A DNA stretch of 64,000 nt from Centrapalus pauciflorus. Lineage: Eukaryota > Streptophyta > Magnoliopsida > Asterales > Asteraceae. This document shows, piece by piece, positions 12,625-24,902 of the stretch (position 1 is the stretch's first letter; every line of letters begins with the position of its first letter). The stretch lies in NCBI GenBank assembly GCA_020465985.1, contig JAANYP010004361.1, positions 120,001 through 184,000 on the forward strand, written 5' to 3'. The notes below the pieces were generated by a model. That model did not search any database, was not told the origin of the DNA, and was given only the letters and a program-made list of their open reading frames with translations. The position numbers and the translations under genes are program-made.

Positions 12625-12783
12625 GAGGTTTAGCCTATTTGGTAAGAGGGGTGTTATGTAAGTGAGAGGTCACGGGTTCGACTCCCGTCGGTGGCAAGTT
12701 GAAATTTAGGTGGAGAAAGTAAGACTTAGGGTAAATGAGTAGTTTAGGAGTAGTAGTAAAATAATTTGTCGTTCAAAAAAAAA
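12625..12783 (+). mobile_element. tRNA-derived SINE
   Basis: An A box-like TAGCCTATTTGG (12631-12642) and a B box GGTTCGACTCC (12675-12685) are 33 bp apart, as in the internal RNA polymerase III promoter of tRNA genes. A non-tRNA body follows, then TTCGTTC-like sequence and an A-run ending at about 12783. Candidate target duplications ACCTAAGAAT (12615-12624) and ACCTATGAAT (12784-12793) differ at one position. At about 160 bp it has the size of a plant SINE and would rely on a LINE for movement. Confidence 0.85.
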
Positions 12784-13111
12784 ACCTATGAATTTCATAA
12801 CTTAGTCTCCTTCCCGACTACAATGTGATTAATCTTCTTAATTCATATGGATTGAAGAAGACATACCTTTTGAATTAATTAATATTAAAAATATTTATAA
12901 CTTAAAAAGTACAATTAAGAATTAAGTAATATTATAAATGCTAATTACTTTGAGCACAACCCAACATGATGAATTAGAGTTGGAGAACCAACTAGCATAC
13001 GAAGGTCACACAACCCAAGTTTCTTATGTAAATATACTTTTTGCCCCATTCATCAATATTGGCCTTTGACTTTCCTTTGTGGGCATAATTGACCTCTTGA
13101 GTTTTTTTTTA

Positions 13112-13220
<109 letters not shown>

Positions 13221-13221
13221 A

Positions 13222-13606
13222 GAATATGGTTCGAGAGAGTACCTCCATTATGCAGCGCACCAGAAGGTACCACCTTTAAAAAAACTTTTTTTAAAATTTT
13301 TTTTCATAAACATGTTTTAATTAGCATTATGAAGATCGTATGTAAATTTCACATACATTCACATCTCCTAGCTCCTAAAAAGTGATGTGAACACACACTT
13401 ACATAATTTTGAATATATGTGAACTCACATTTATGTGATGCGTGTTTTCATGCACTTAGAGTGTTCGGATTTGCGTGAAATTCACATATGATCTTCATAA
13501 TGTTAATTAAAACATGTTCATGAAAAAAAATTTCAAAAAAAATACTTTTAAGACTGGTACCTTCTGGTGCGCTGCATAATGGGTGGTACTCACTTGAACC
13601 TAAATC
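13222..13606. mobile_element. Inverted-repeat element B, copy 1, at a (TA)n site
   Basis: The left end is GAATATGGTTCGAGAGAGTA; the right end on the minus strand is GATTTAGGTTCAAGTGAGTA. The inverted repeat extends more than 100 bp inward (GCAGCGCACCAGAAGGTACC occurs in both arms), so the element can fold into a long hairpin. The 10-bp TATATGTATA, containing a G that breaks the TA pattern, abuts both ends (13212-13221 and 13607-13616), a real target duplication rather than microsatellite noise. Copy 2 is at 54692-55074. Confidence 0.88.
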
Positions 13607-13612
<6 letters not shown>

Positions 13613-13691
<79 letters not shown>

Positions 13692-13700
13692 CTTTTAATT

Positions 13701-13731
<31 letters not shown>

Positions 13732-13734
13732 AAG

Positions 13735-13782
<48 letters not shown>
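13613..13782. repeat. Compound (TA)n microsatellite with internal palindrome
   Basis: Three TA tracts are separated by ACTTTTAATTTATA and its inverted copy TATAAAATTAAAAGT (about 13690-13736), making a palindrome centred on a TA tract. Confidence 0.9.
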
Positions 13783-13784
<2 letters not shown>

Positions 13785-14390
13785 TTGACCTTTGGCTTTT
13801 AGAGCAACACATAAGTCACAATCACTTCGATCATAGTCAAAAACCTCTTTCCATTTTTATATATATTTCTCAAACACTTAGTACATGTTTCGTATAGAAG
13901 AAAGATTCAGAGAATTTGCATACGATGACGGCTTTGATTCTTTTATCGAAAGAATGAATCAAACATAGATTTGAATGTAAATACTGGAGAATCTGCATTT
14001 TTGATGACATAATGCGAAGATTTAAATATATGTAAAAAGAATTGTTGCGTTAACTCGAAGGATGAAATTATAGCTAGGAAACGGCTTGTGTTTAGTTCTT
14101 TAGATTACAAGAAAGGAAGTATAAATTAATTAGATCTGGTCAATAAATGTGATTCTAACCACATATCCCCTCTCTCTGATGTGAGAGAAATGATTAAGTT
14201 TAACCAGTGAGACTCGTGTTATTAAGGAAAATAATGTGAGAGAAAATGGTGGGTGAAAATTAATTAATTATGGAGGTGTGCGTATAACATGACCCTAAAA
14301 AACTATAATTAAAAAGAAATTACCATTTCTAATTATTTGCAAAGAATTTAGATTTCAATATTTTACAACTACATCCCTCGATATGTTATC
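13783..14390. other. Intergenic, no gene seen
   Basis: AT-rich sequence with no sustained frame; it ends where the LINE poly(A) tail begins. Confidence 0.6.
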
Positions 14391-14801
14391 TTTTTTTTTT
14401 TGAACAACAAAAAAGATAACGGGTCAAGAGCCTCGGCATAGCCATCACCCCAAACCCGAAATCTCAATGATATTATTATAAAACTAGCAAGATGCTAGTA
14501 GAACCGATACAAAGATAATAATCTTACAACAAAGAAACGGGATATGTACACCATAAAAACCATAACAAAGACTTATAATTAGCTCTATACTTTAACCAAG
14601 AGAATAAATTAGCTTGAAATTCGTCAATGATCATCGACTTCAACCGTCTTACTCCATTGAAAATCAAGTCATTCCTTGCCTTCCAGATAAATTACGTAAT
14701 TCCTCCAATTGCGGCTTCAAAAAATTTCCTACTCTTTGCAGAATTGGCATGAACAAAAATTGAATCAAACATATCACCCAAATGTTGGTGATGAGCAACT
14801 G

Positions 14802-17800
14802 CTAATTGCACCATGAAAAGAACCACCTCCAAATTACTTTACTAAACGAACATAAGTAAAATAAATGATCCTCCGATTCCACTTCCGATGAACAAAAAGG
14901 GCAATTTACCAAAGAAAGATTAATACCCCTCGATAAAAGATTGACCCTAGTAGGAAGTCTCCTTAACGACAATTTCCAAATGAAGCAATTAATTCTCTGC
15001 GGTAACCACTTATTCCAGAAACCAGTCGTATGTTCTCCAGCATAAGAATGACAGTCAATAAGCTTTCTTAATGATTTAACAGAAAACAAACCCGAAGGGT
15101 CACCTTCCCACTTCCATCCATCCTCCCCATTTATCAGTTTTACCTCACAAAGACAATTTTCTATCTCTGAAACTAAGCTGTCCAGACCTTCTTCTACCAT
15201 ATCAGTGCTCCAATTCCACCTGAATATCAGCATTCCATTCCGATCAACAGCTACCCTCGAGTGAATAGAACATTCCTTATCTAACTCATATTTAAAAAGA
15301 TCTGGAAATAGCCCACAAAGAGGGGTGTTTCCCCACCACTTATCTATCCAAAATTTTGTATTTCTTCCATCTCTAATAACCCTATAAAAGAGATCTGCGC
15401 AGTTTATATTATAAGAGTAAAGAGACATACCAGCCTTTACGATATTGCTCCACGTTCCCGAAATGTGCTTATTAGTCATACAATCAGCAGTCTCACCATT
15501 GATATTATGGATTGCATATACTACCTTTCGCCATACTGCATTCTTTTCCAATCTGAGTCTCCACCACCATTTTCATAGTAGAGCCAAGTTAACAGTCTTT
15601 AAAGAACCAATACCTAACCCCCCAAAATTTTTTGGAGCAATAGATTTTTTCCGATTCACCCATGAAATCTTTGATTTTCCAGAATCCGATAAACCCCAAA
15701 TAAATCTCCTTCTCAGTTTATCTATTGCTTCTATAACCTTCTCAGGTACTTTGAAAAGGGACATGAAATACAAAGGTAAGTTGCCTAAAACAGCTTTGCA
15801 AAGAGCAACTCTACCCCCAAAAGATATGCATTTAGCCTTCCAAGACGACAATCTGGCCGAAATTTTGTCTATAATGGGTTTCCAAGACTTTTCCAGACCC
15901 ATGTTAGCTCCTATCGTAATTCCCAAATACGAGAAAGGGATTTTTGCCTCACCATATCTAATTAACGCAGCAAATTGCTGAACTTCACTATCATGTACAC
16001 CAATTCCATACACCTTACTTTTTTGATTGTTAACTTTGAGACCAGAGGCAAGAAAAAAACAATTAAGGATCCGTTTAAGATTCAGAATATTTGAAGAATC
16101 CCATTTACCAATAAAAAGAACATCATCAGCAAAAAGAAGATGAGATAGCACAGGACCATGATTTGGCATATTGATACCAGAAAAGAGCTTCTTATTAACA
16201 GCTTCCATCATTGCAACATGAAGGCCTTCCATTGCTAAAATAAACAAAAACGGAGAAAGGGGATCTCCTTGTCTTAAACCACGCGAGATTGCAAATTCTT
16301 TTGAGGGAGAACCATTAATTAAAATTGATGCTCTTGCCGATATAAGACACTCGTTGATCCATTGTCTCCATCTGAGATCAAAATTCATTTGATTCAACAC
16401 TGAATCAAGGTACGACCAACTTACAGTATCAAAAGCTTTTTTGAAATCCACTTTAAACAACAACAATTTGTTTTTATGTTTTTTACCCCAGCTACATACT
16501 TCATTGAGAATTAGAGGCCCGTCAAGAATCTGTCGCCCTTCAATGTAAGCTGATTGTTCATAGCTCACCACTTTGCCCACCACCTTTTTTAATCTTTGAG
16601 CAAGTAACTTACCGATTATCTTATATAGACACCCAATGAGACTAATCAGACGGTACTCTGTAAGAGATTGAGGATCCTTCACCTTGGGAAACAGGGATAT
16701 GAAAGATGCATTACATCCAACCGAAATGCGACCGTCTGCTTCAAATTGTCTTACTACAGCAAGCACATCAACTTGAATTAGGTCCCAGCAGAGCTTAAGA
16801 AACTTCAACGAAAACCCATCCGGACCTGGAGCCTTATCACTGCCACAAGCCCAAACAGCATCCTTTATTTCAGATAAGGAAAAAGGTGCAACCAGTAAAG
16901 AATTATCCATATCCGATAATTTTTTGAAGTGAGGGCTTTCCAATTTAGGCCTAACCAACTGTATCTCCTTGAATTTGGAAGCGTAGAAATTAAACACTTC
17001 CTCACAGATTTTCTTTGGATCAGTAACCCATGACCCATCCATCACTAATCCATGCATCCTGTTACGGCTTAAATTCGCTTTGATTGAACTGTGAAAAAAA
17101 CTAGAATTTTCGTCTCCATCCACAAGCCATTTAATTCTAGCTTTCTGTTGCAGGTCCAGAGATTTAGCATAATCCTTTTCACAAATTTCTTTCTTCCAAA
17201 CCTTTCTAGCTGTCAATTCACTCGAAATTAAAGGTCTGGACTCATCCAATAATTCCAAATCTTCTACTTTCTGTTTAAGCATCCCAATCTCCAATCTTTC
17301 TTTGTCTAATACCTCACTTTTCCACTTTCTAAGAGCTTCTTTTACTACTTTAAGCTTCATGTAAAATTTTCTGTCGGCTCTACCATTTCCTTTCCATCCC
17401 TTCAACGCATTTTCCACTATATTATGAAAATCCTTATGAAAGATCCAAGAATTAAAGAACCGAAAAGGAATTGGACCATAATTTGCCCCCACACAGGACA
17501 GCAATAAGGGACAATGATCAGACAGGTTTCTCGCAAGAACTGAAACACACGCAGTGGGCCACAATTCAAAAAATTCCACTAAAACAAAATATCTGTCTAA
17601 TTTGCTAAGAGAAGCTCCATCTTCGCTTATCCACGTATATTTTCTCCCACCAAGATTTAATTCTAAAATACCAGAATCTAGAATAAATTCATTGAATTTA
17701 TCAGCCGCAGCTTGAGAGAAAGAAGACCCAACCCTTTTATCCCTGTTTCTAACTTCATTAAAATCGCCCATAATGATCCAAATCCCACTATTGGAAGAAA

Positions 17801-18187
17801 TAATAGACTTTAATTCATTCCAAAGAGAGTATCTGTTAGAAACAGACTGGGGGGCATAAATATTAGCCACATAAATCAAAGAGTCAATACCCTTTAACCG
17901 ACCTTTGATAATTAAGTGATTAGAACCTCGAAAAGAATCAGATTTAAAAAGATCGATGAGTCCCAAATGCTAAGGAGACCATCACCTGACCTCCCAACCG
18001 CAGCAACATGCTCAAAATCTACCGAATTTCTATTCCAAATATTATTTACCTTAATCTTTTCAGGATGAGAAAATTGGGTTTCCTGAATTGCCGCAAATTG
18101 ACAATTATGTTCCTTCTACAGACTTTTTATCCATTCTGATTTCTTTCTTCCTCCAATTCCACGAATATTTAAAGAAAGGAAATTCAT
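14802..18187 (-). pseudogene. LINE ORF2: endonuclease, reverse transcriptase, zf-RVT (broken)
   Basis: A plausible start ATG at 18187 opens a frame beginning MNFLSLNIRGIGG, the usual start of the AP-type endonuclease; it meets a stop near 18115 and a frameshift near 17960. The main frame 17966-15573 carries the rest of the endonuclease (GDFNEV, LSDHCPLL) and the reverse transcriptase (GPDGF, VDFKKAFDTV, RGLRQGDPLSP, LLFADD). A TGA near 15573 separates it from 15551-14802, in the same frame, which holds the zf-RVT domain (CPFCSSEVESEDHLFYLC). The intact protein would nick DNA and reverse-transcribe LINE RNA; this copy cannot. Confidence 0.88.
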
Positions 18188-20144
18188 TAAACACATCGAT
18201 CGGCTCCCTGTTTTCCTCAATTGTCTTCTTAATTTCCGCTTCAAAGCCTTCCAACAAAAAACCGACTTTTTTTTCCAACAGCAACGGTTTCAGCAACTTC
18301 AAGTAGAACATTTTCCCCTCGTTTCTTGAAGACACCCTTGCCTGTTTTGATCCCCCAATAGCCGAATCCCTAGACCTACTTCGCTGAATAGCCTTGCTTC
18401 TACCCAACCTCCAACGTTCCTCATTCCTTGATAATCTGTTAGAGGAGAAAGATTTAGACCCAAATTTATGCTGACCAGAGAGACGAGAATCAGAAGAAGA
18501 AACTGATCCAGGAAGGATAGGGATATTTAGGTCAAAATCGTGAGAACCCAACCGAGGATGCAACAGATCATTTGAAGTGGAAACTGCTTTAGATGCTAAA
18601 ATATTAACTTTCTCAGTGGGACCAATTTCCACTCCCACACTTTGGACTGGAATATTATTTGAGCCCAAACAATTCGGCCCAATCCCCATCTGATGTTCCA
18701 TAAGATTATCAGCAAGCCCATCGCCCTTATTCTGTATAATCTGATTATCAGACCCATGGCCCAACAACAGGTTATTGTGATCCATTGGGATATCAGACCC
18801 AATTCCCAGAAGCATATTTTCAGAATCAGAGTTTAAAATTTCATCACCTTGCATTAAACTCTTTTCCTCGGAAACCTCATTAGGAACTAAAATTTCACCT
18901 TCTTCAATATCCGTTTCTTCCACTCTAGATATCTCTTTAGACTTTCCAACTTCCGAATCTCAAATCACTGGAGATTCCTTGAACGCTGAAGTCTGAGGAT
19001 CTACGCCTTCAATCGAAAAATCGAAACACGATTCTTTCATCGAATCATCTTTCCAAAGGTCATCGTCTTCGTCCTCACCCATGCAATCATTCTCATGCTC
19101 TGAATCCGATTCATTTTCCTTTCCCATAGTAAATTCTGGATACCATAGATCTTATTCTGAAATCCATAAATGATATCTCCTGGATTTCCAAATAATTACA
19201 ACTTCTTCATCCAACTTTCTTTTAACCTCTAGCAGAATGCATGCATTGATGTTGGAGATATCCAGCTTATCTTGATCAAGACTAACAGGAAGAAGTACTC
19301 GACCATAGTTTTCCAAAACTTTATTGACAATTTGATCAGACCTAAGATGGGGGGGGGGGGGGATCCCATGAAGACTCACCCATGCAGCTTTCTTTATAGT
19401 CCTTGGAAATTTATGGTAATTTCGCAACCAACTAAACCATCGACTCCACAAATGTTTATTTTCAATCAAAAAAACTTTTTGCCTTGAGGGATGAATCAAA
19501 TTGAATAATAGACGATAAGCCACCTACATACTTCACTTTACAATCGCCAAAACCTTCCGCACTAAAACCTGAACCTCAGAAGCATTCCTGTAATGGACTG
19601 ATTCCATCTTATCATTCAGATAGATAACTTTAGATGAGTGAGAAGATGTACCATTCCCAATAGATTTGCCTCCACCTATCAAAGCTTCAACATAAGTTTT
19701 CCCCTTTTCTAACAGATGCCTTTCATTAGAATCGAATGGCTGCCTTGTGAACTGATTTTCTTTTGGATTAGTTTCTCCAAACTTTCGATTACTACGATCA
19801 AATTTAGCCAAGTTGGCTTTCAATAGAATCCCATTTATTTTCACACCACTTAGTTTCTTTATCACTTCCTCAGAATTATGCACATTAATGAATCTCATGA
19901 AGCCGAAGTTTTCCCCATTTTTACCTTTCTTTTTTGCAACAAACGTATCGACCACTTTTCCTATCTTCTCCACAGCTTTCCAAAGGATTTTACCATCTGT
20001 ATCATCCGGAAGATTTGATACAAAGAAAGAAGAAAATATTTCCCGCGAACTCTTGAAGTCGGAATTCAAGCCCCTTCTCCGATGATTCGCTCCAGCTACC
20101 CTTTTTACCATTTGTATATGATGGACGTTGATCCAATCATACAT
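18105..20144 (-). pseudogene. LINE ORF1: RRM-containing nucleic-acid-binding protein (broken)
   Basis: The N-terminal frame (20144-19533) holds an RNA-recognition motif at about residues 38-115 (FFVSNLP and FGFMRF as RNP2- and RNP1-like segments). Frame changes occur near 19550 and 19500. The middle part (19523-19152) includes WVSLHGIPPP, encoded partly by a 12-G run on the plus strand (about 19350-19361). After more stops, the 18923-18105 frame gives an acidic Ser-rich tail starting MEETDIEEGEILVP. The C-terminal end overlaps the ORF2 start. ORF1 proteins of this kind bind LINE RNA. Confidence 0.8.
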
Positions 20145-20267
20145 ATAAATGACCGTAATTTAAAAGCATCCCAAGTTTTGATTTATTTTTTTTTTTTTTT
20201 TCATTTTCTGCATAATTTTTATTTATATCATAGTAAATTTGCATGTGTGCTACATAAATAAATATAA

Positions 20268-20650
20268 GGGTTAATATTTAAAAAACTACATCAATTTTTT
20301 TTATTTTTGTCATTAAGTCTCTAAATTTTTTTATTGTTTAAGTCCCTAAACTATATTTTTAATTCAAAATGTATATTTGACATGTTTGACCGGTTACCAA
20401 ACAAGTAACCTTAGTTATTTAACTTGATTAATGTTATAAAAAATCCATAATCTTTTCAAATTTTAGTGATTAAGTCCCTAAACCTTTTCTTTTATCAGTT
20501 GTATTTTACCGGCAAATCCGGTAACCAGTCAAAAATATATACTTTTGAATAAGATAAACATGGTTTTGAGACTTAAACAATTAAAGAAAAAAGTTTAGGG
20601 ACTTAATTGAGAAAATAAGAATATTGATTGAGTTTTTTCAATATTAACCG
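20268..20650. mobile_element. MITE-like inverted-repeat element, accTAAGTCCCTAAA family
   Basis: The left end GGGTTAATATTTAAAAAACT and the right end (minus strand) CGGTTAATATTGAAAAAACT are inverted copies. Inside, TTAAGTCCCTAAAC-like phrases occur in both orientations, with TTGACCGGTTACCAAACAAG in between. A related, more degraded sequence lies at 43090-43400. No clear target duplication. Confidence 0.6.
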
Positions 20651-21800
20651 TTTATAAATCAGTTAAGTTAAGTTTGTCTAAATAAATAAAATTGGATGCT
20701 AAAAAAAAAAAAAAAACAACCAATACTAGGTTTGAAAGCATTAAAGAAAGACCTTAGCCACAAGACAAATGGAGTGCTCTATTTTATTTTATTTGGAAAA
20801 AAAAAATCAAAGATTTACTCAAGTAAAATAGAAAAATCATACAAATAAATTTTCTGAATTTTATGATAAATATAACAAATATACTTTTTTAATCTATGGG
20901 TTTAAATATAATAAATTAACCATACTTAACTTATATTCAAGTCATCAATTTGTCTTCTGTTATATTGATTATTCATTATTGAATTCAAATTAATTAATTA
21001 ATGACTACCTAAATTTAATGTGAGGAAATAAATAAATATCATAATTACAATTCTAAGGGATCATTTATTTTTATTTGTTCATCATTAATAATTCATTTAT
21101 TCATTCAATTCATGATAATTTTTTACTTACAAAAGGTTTTGTTCTTACATAATTTTTCCATTTTCAATTTTTTTGATTAAGCTGATATTATATATGTATA
21201 TCATGATATATCATTGTTTTATATGTACGGCTCATAATGATACATTCTAATATTCTAATGTTGCAAATATTGTTTTCACATATAAAAAGCATACATGTTA
21301 TAAATTAGTATGGTTATTTATTATTATATATGTAGTACTAGTTTATTCATCCACGTGTTATGTAGATATTTTGAATACAAATTATTTATATAAATACATA
21401 TAAATTAAAAATTAAACTGTATAAAAATAAAAAAAATTTGAAACATATAAGAATAGTATTAGTATTTATTTGAACTATTATTTTTCTAATTATTTAAATA
21501 AATAATGAAGTTATTTTTCTAGTTTTATAAATAAATAAGAATAGTAACTATGTGAATATTTTTGATAAAAAAATATTTTTTTTATAGATTTTTAAGCCAT
21601 ATTTATATATTAATTCTCCTTTATATTTAAGTTTTTATATTTTACTTAAATTGATAGAATTTGGAATTGCAATTTTAAATTAAACATAATATTTATATGT
21701 TTTATTAAAATAAATAAGCTATAAAATATGTTTTTACTAATATTGTATTATTTTACTTTTAATATAATTTAATAAAATAAAAAAACTAAATAGATATATA
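20651..21800. other. AT-rich intergenic stretch, no gene seen
   Basis: Very AT-rich with poly(A) runs; nothing I can name on either strand. Confidence 0.7.
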
Positions 21801-21810
21801 TTCTAACTAG

Positions 21811-22172
21811 GAGTCAGTTCAAAAAAGTAACTCTCGAAATCAAATGCACCCGAATGTATCAACCTTTTAGAAAGCTTTTTTTTAAAATTTTTTTCTCATA
21901 ACCATGTTTAATATAATGTTATACGCATAATATATGAATTTCACATACATTCACACTTTCTGTGGCCTTAAAAATTATGTGAATGGTCACACCATGTGAA
22001 TGGTATCTTTTTCTTACCATTCACAAGATTTATGATGTTGTTTCTTTTGAAAAAAAGTCTTATAATGTTGTCTTATACATGTCTATTCAAAAAAAATATA
22101 TGTGAATGATCATTCACATTAGGGTACGCTGAGTACGTTGAAATCTTATAGATACGCTGATGAACCTGGTTC
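21811..22172. mobile_element. Inverted-repeat element A, copy 2, with 10-bp target duplication
   Basis: This copy aligns with 7637-8059 from end to end but sits in ordinary AT-rich sequence. TTCTAACTAG directly precedes it (21801-21810) and directly follows it (22173-22182), so the ends are GAGTCAGTTC and GATGAACCTGGTTC. A 9-10 bp duplication supports Mutator-like movement. Interior CATTCACA/TGTGAATG palindromes are retained. Confidence 0.9.
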
Positions 22173-22491
22173 TTCTAACTAGTATTATAGATCATATTAG
22201 AATTTAAGTTTTACTTGAATTTAAATTAGATTAGTTAAGAAAATTGACAAATGTCAAAAAGATAATGATAATAAGCAACATCGTTGAATAATGACAAATG
22301 ATGAATACAATTAATTACTTATTATATTTATAGATTTTTAAAGAATAAAGTACATTTATCTTTTATTTATTTTAATATAAAATTTATATTTATTTTTTCT
22401 GATGAAACGTGATAACGACGTAAGACCCAAGATTTCTCAAAGGTCTTAAGTCTAGGCCCCAGTAGCAATGCAATATCAATCAGGAAACTAA

Positions 22492-23607
22492 GGGGCCGTT
22501 TGGTTCACTGGAATCCTAGGGAATTGGAGGGGAAATGAATCCAATTCCAGTCAATTCATGTGTTTGGTTCAATTATAAAAAAGGAATTGAATTCCATCAA
22601 AATTGAAATTTTCTAATGAATGATATAAAATAACATTCCTTCACACAATGGATGGAATTCAATTCCTTTTAATAACAGAAAGTGGTTGATTACAAGAATA
22701 CCCCTTACGTTTAACACACTACATTACGCCATGTCTAGTCTTACCCCACCCACCCTACCTACCTACCCACCCACCAACCCATACCCACCCACCCATACCC
22801 TACCCTATCCCATCCCACCCACCTCTAACCCACCTACCCCAACCCTATCTTTGCTATCCAACCTACTCTTACCTACTACCCACCATACCCACCATTACCC
22901 ACACACCCACCCACCCATACCCACCCACCCTACCCTACCCCATCCCACCCACCTACCCCAACTCTACCTATGTTATCCAACCTACTCTTACCTACTACCC
23001 ACCATACCTACCCCTACCCACCTACCCATCCCTCATCCATCATACATTACCCACCCCACCCGAACCACCTACCCTACCTACGCTATCCAACCTACTTTTA
23101 CCTACTACCCACCATACCTACCCATACCCACCCACCCCCATTCCACCCTATCCACCCACCCCACCCCACCATACCCTACCCCATCTCACCCACCTACCCC
23201 TACCTTACCTATGTTGTCCAACCTACTATAACCTACTATCCACCATACTTACCCCTACCCACCTACCCATCCCATATCCATCATCCATCATACGTTACCT
23301 ACCCAACCCACGTACCCTTACCCTACCTACGCTATCCAACCTACTCTTACCTACTACCCACCATACCTACCCCTACCCACCTACACACCCCATCTCACCC
23401 ACCCACCCACCCTATTCCTACCTTAGAGACTTATCCATCTCTACCCACCCATTCCATCCTACCCTACCAATGAATTATGAAATTGAATTCCAAATTCATT
23501 TTTAGACAACCAAACATGATTTGGATTCCAATTCCAATTCCTTGCAGATTCCAATTCCTTAACAGATTCCAATTCCTTTTAAAACATTCTGCGAACCAAA
23601 CGCCACC
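22492..23607. mobile_element. Harbinger/Tourist-like MITE enlarged by a minisatellite
   Basis: The ends GGGGCCGTTTGGTTC and (minus strand) GGTGGCGTTTGGTTCGC are inverted copies, with TAA on both sides (22489-22491 and 23608-23610). The 1.1-kb length is mostly a C-rich tandem array (22733-23465). The arms beside it (GGAATTGGATTCC-like) match each other in inverted orientation. No transposase. Confidence 0.85.
22733..23465. repeat. C-rich minisatellite (CCCACC/CCTACC) with about 120-bp higher-order units
   Basis: Built from short variants of CCCACC, CCTACC and CATACC. A longer phrase beginning G(C/T)TATCCAACCTACT recurs at 22853, 22972, 23082, 23213 and 23331, giving five higher-order units spaced 110-131 bp. 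One strand is nearly free of G. Pro/Thr/Tyr-rich open frames here are by-products of the repeat. Confidence 0.95.
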
Positions 23608-24591
23608 TAAGATAATAATTAACAGTGCGGAATTAAAGTTAATTACAATCAGAAACAATTTTAAGTGATAGGGTACAGACTTCTAGACTATTACATTAAA
23701 GCACAAAATATAAACTAGCCCCGAACCCCAAAGCTCTATCATCTGACAATACCAAGGTGTTAGAACAGGTTCTAAAGCACTTCAAGCTCTTTCAGATACC
23801 TATGAACTAGGTCCAGCCAATCCTTTGCCTTTACCTGAAAAATAATGCAACAACGGGGTAAGCTTATTTGCTTAGTGAGAATGTAGAATTTCACATTTAA
23901 CATGCAATTATGAACGCGGAAAGCTCATGCACTGCACTCGGCTCATGCACAGCTCAGCTCTATTGCTCATGCACTGCACTAGGCTAATGCACAACTCAAA
24001 TCTCGAAGGGACATTGGCCAATTAAATGCTCTTTGATGCGCGTCTTTGCTCAGCTCCCAGTTATAAAACTGTTGTTGCTCTTGAGACTTTTAGACAAATT
24101 CATAAGGAATGCTCGGATAATGATAACACCATACACACGCATCATTAGTGGGGATCAGCCACGTACTGGGCTAGCTACCAGTAATTGCTGTATGGGTATC
24201 ATCAGAATGCTCAGCTCTAGCTACCCTCTGTGCTTTCATCATGTAAATCAGCACATCATAAGCCTAACATTAACCCAATATCGAGCAATAGTGTTGGTGT
24301 TAAGCTTAACAATCAAATGACTATTCAAAGAATAGAAGCTAGAAGGAGTGATTGGCTCAACAAATCATAGTTATCATGATAATTTATCAATATGCTCAGG
24401 ATCAGAATGCCAATAAAATCAGGATAAAGCAACAAAAATCTCAATTCACATAATTTGCAGTTAAAGTAAAATCTACAACTCACGGTTACTGGTTATTTTG
24501 CACTTTCCAGCGCTAGCTCTGTTGCTCACAATCTGTAGTGGGTTAGAACCACTATCTGAATTATATCAGAATTACAGACAGCTTGCCACTT

Positions 24592-24891
24592 TGATATAGC
24601 ACAGGATCGAAATAATCAAATAATCAAAACTTGATCTTTATTAACATAACATCGAATTCACACATTACAAATTTTGACTAATAATCCTATTTATAAACTA
24701 CTAAGAGGTGCGATGAAAAGACACAACCTTTCATGGAACCTTTTCGAATAGTTGTGTCTATTCATGTAGAGACACACGCTTTTGGTTTGACTAATTGCTA
24801 TTGTAGTCTTTATACTTTCACTAATTACAATAATCATACATTAACTAATCTAAATTACATATTTAACTTGACAATCATGATTAATATATCA
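24592..24891 (-). repeat. 3' LTR of the copia element, outer end missing
   Basis: Matches the 5' LTR along about 290 bp with roughly 14 substitutions counted by eye and an 8-bp duplication (AATAATCA). It starts TGATATATTAATC on the minus strand. The outer segment corresponding to 30380-30401 is absent. Confidence 0.9.
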
Positions 24892-24902
24892 TTCTCCCCC
24901 TT
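24892..24902 (-). other. Polypurine tract of the copia element
   Basis: AAGGGGGAGAA on the minus strand directly precedes the 3' LTR; it is the expected primer site for plus-strand DNA synthesis. Confidence 0.85.

Larger units (their letters stand above)
14391..20145 (-). mobile_element. Plant LINE, nearly full length, inactivated
   Basis: On the minus strand the order is ORF1 with an RNA-recognition motif, ORF2 with endonuclease, reverse transcriptase and a zinc domain, a 3' UTR, and a poly(A) tail seen as an 11-T run at 14391-14401. This is the layout of plant L1-type non-LTR elements. Both ORFs carry frameshifts and stops. I could not find a convincing target duplication, so the 5' end is approximate. 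Confidence 0.88.

Noticed and set aside
15445..15981. 178-codon plus-strand frame
   Set aside because: It lies opposite the LINE ORF2 reverse-transcriptase/zinc region, which clearly explains the sequence on the minus strand.
22686..23473. Pro/Thr/Tyr-rich open frames of 167-181 codons
   Set aside because: They come from the C-rich minisatellite, which lacks G and so rarely makes stops; two overlapping frames are equally long.
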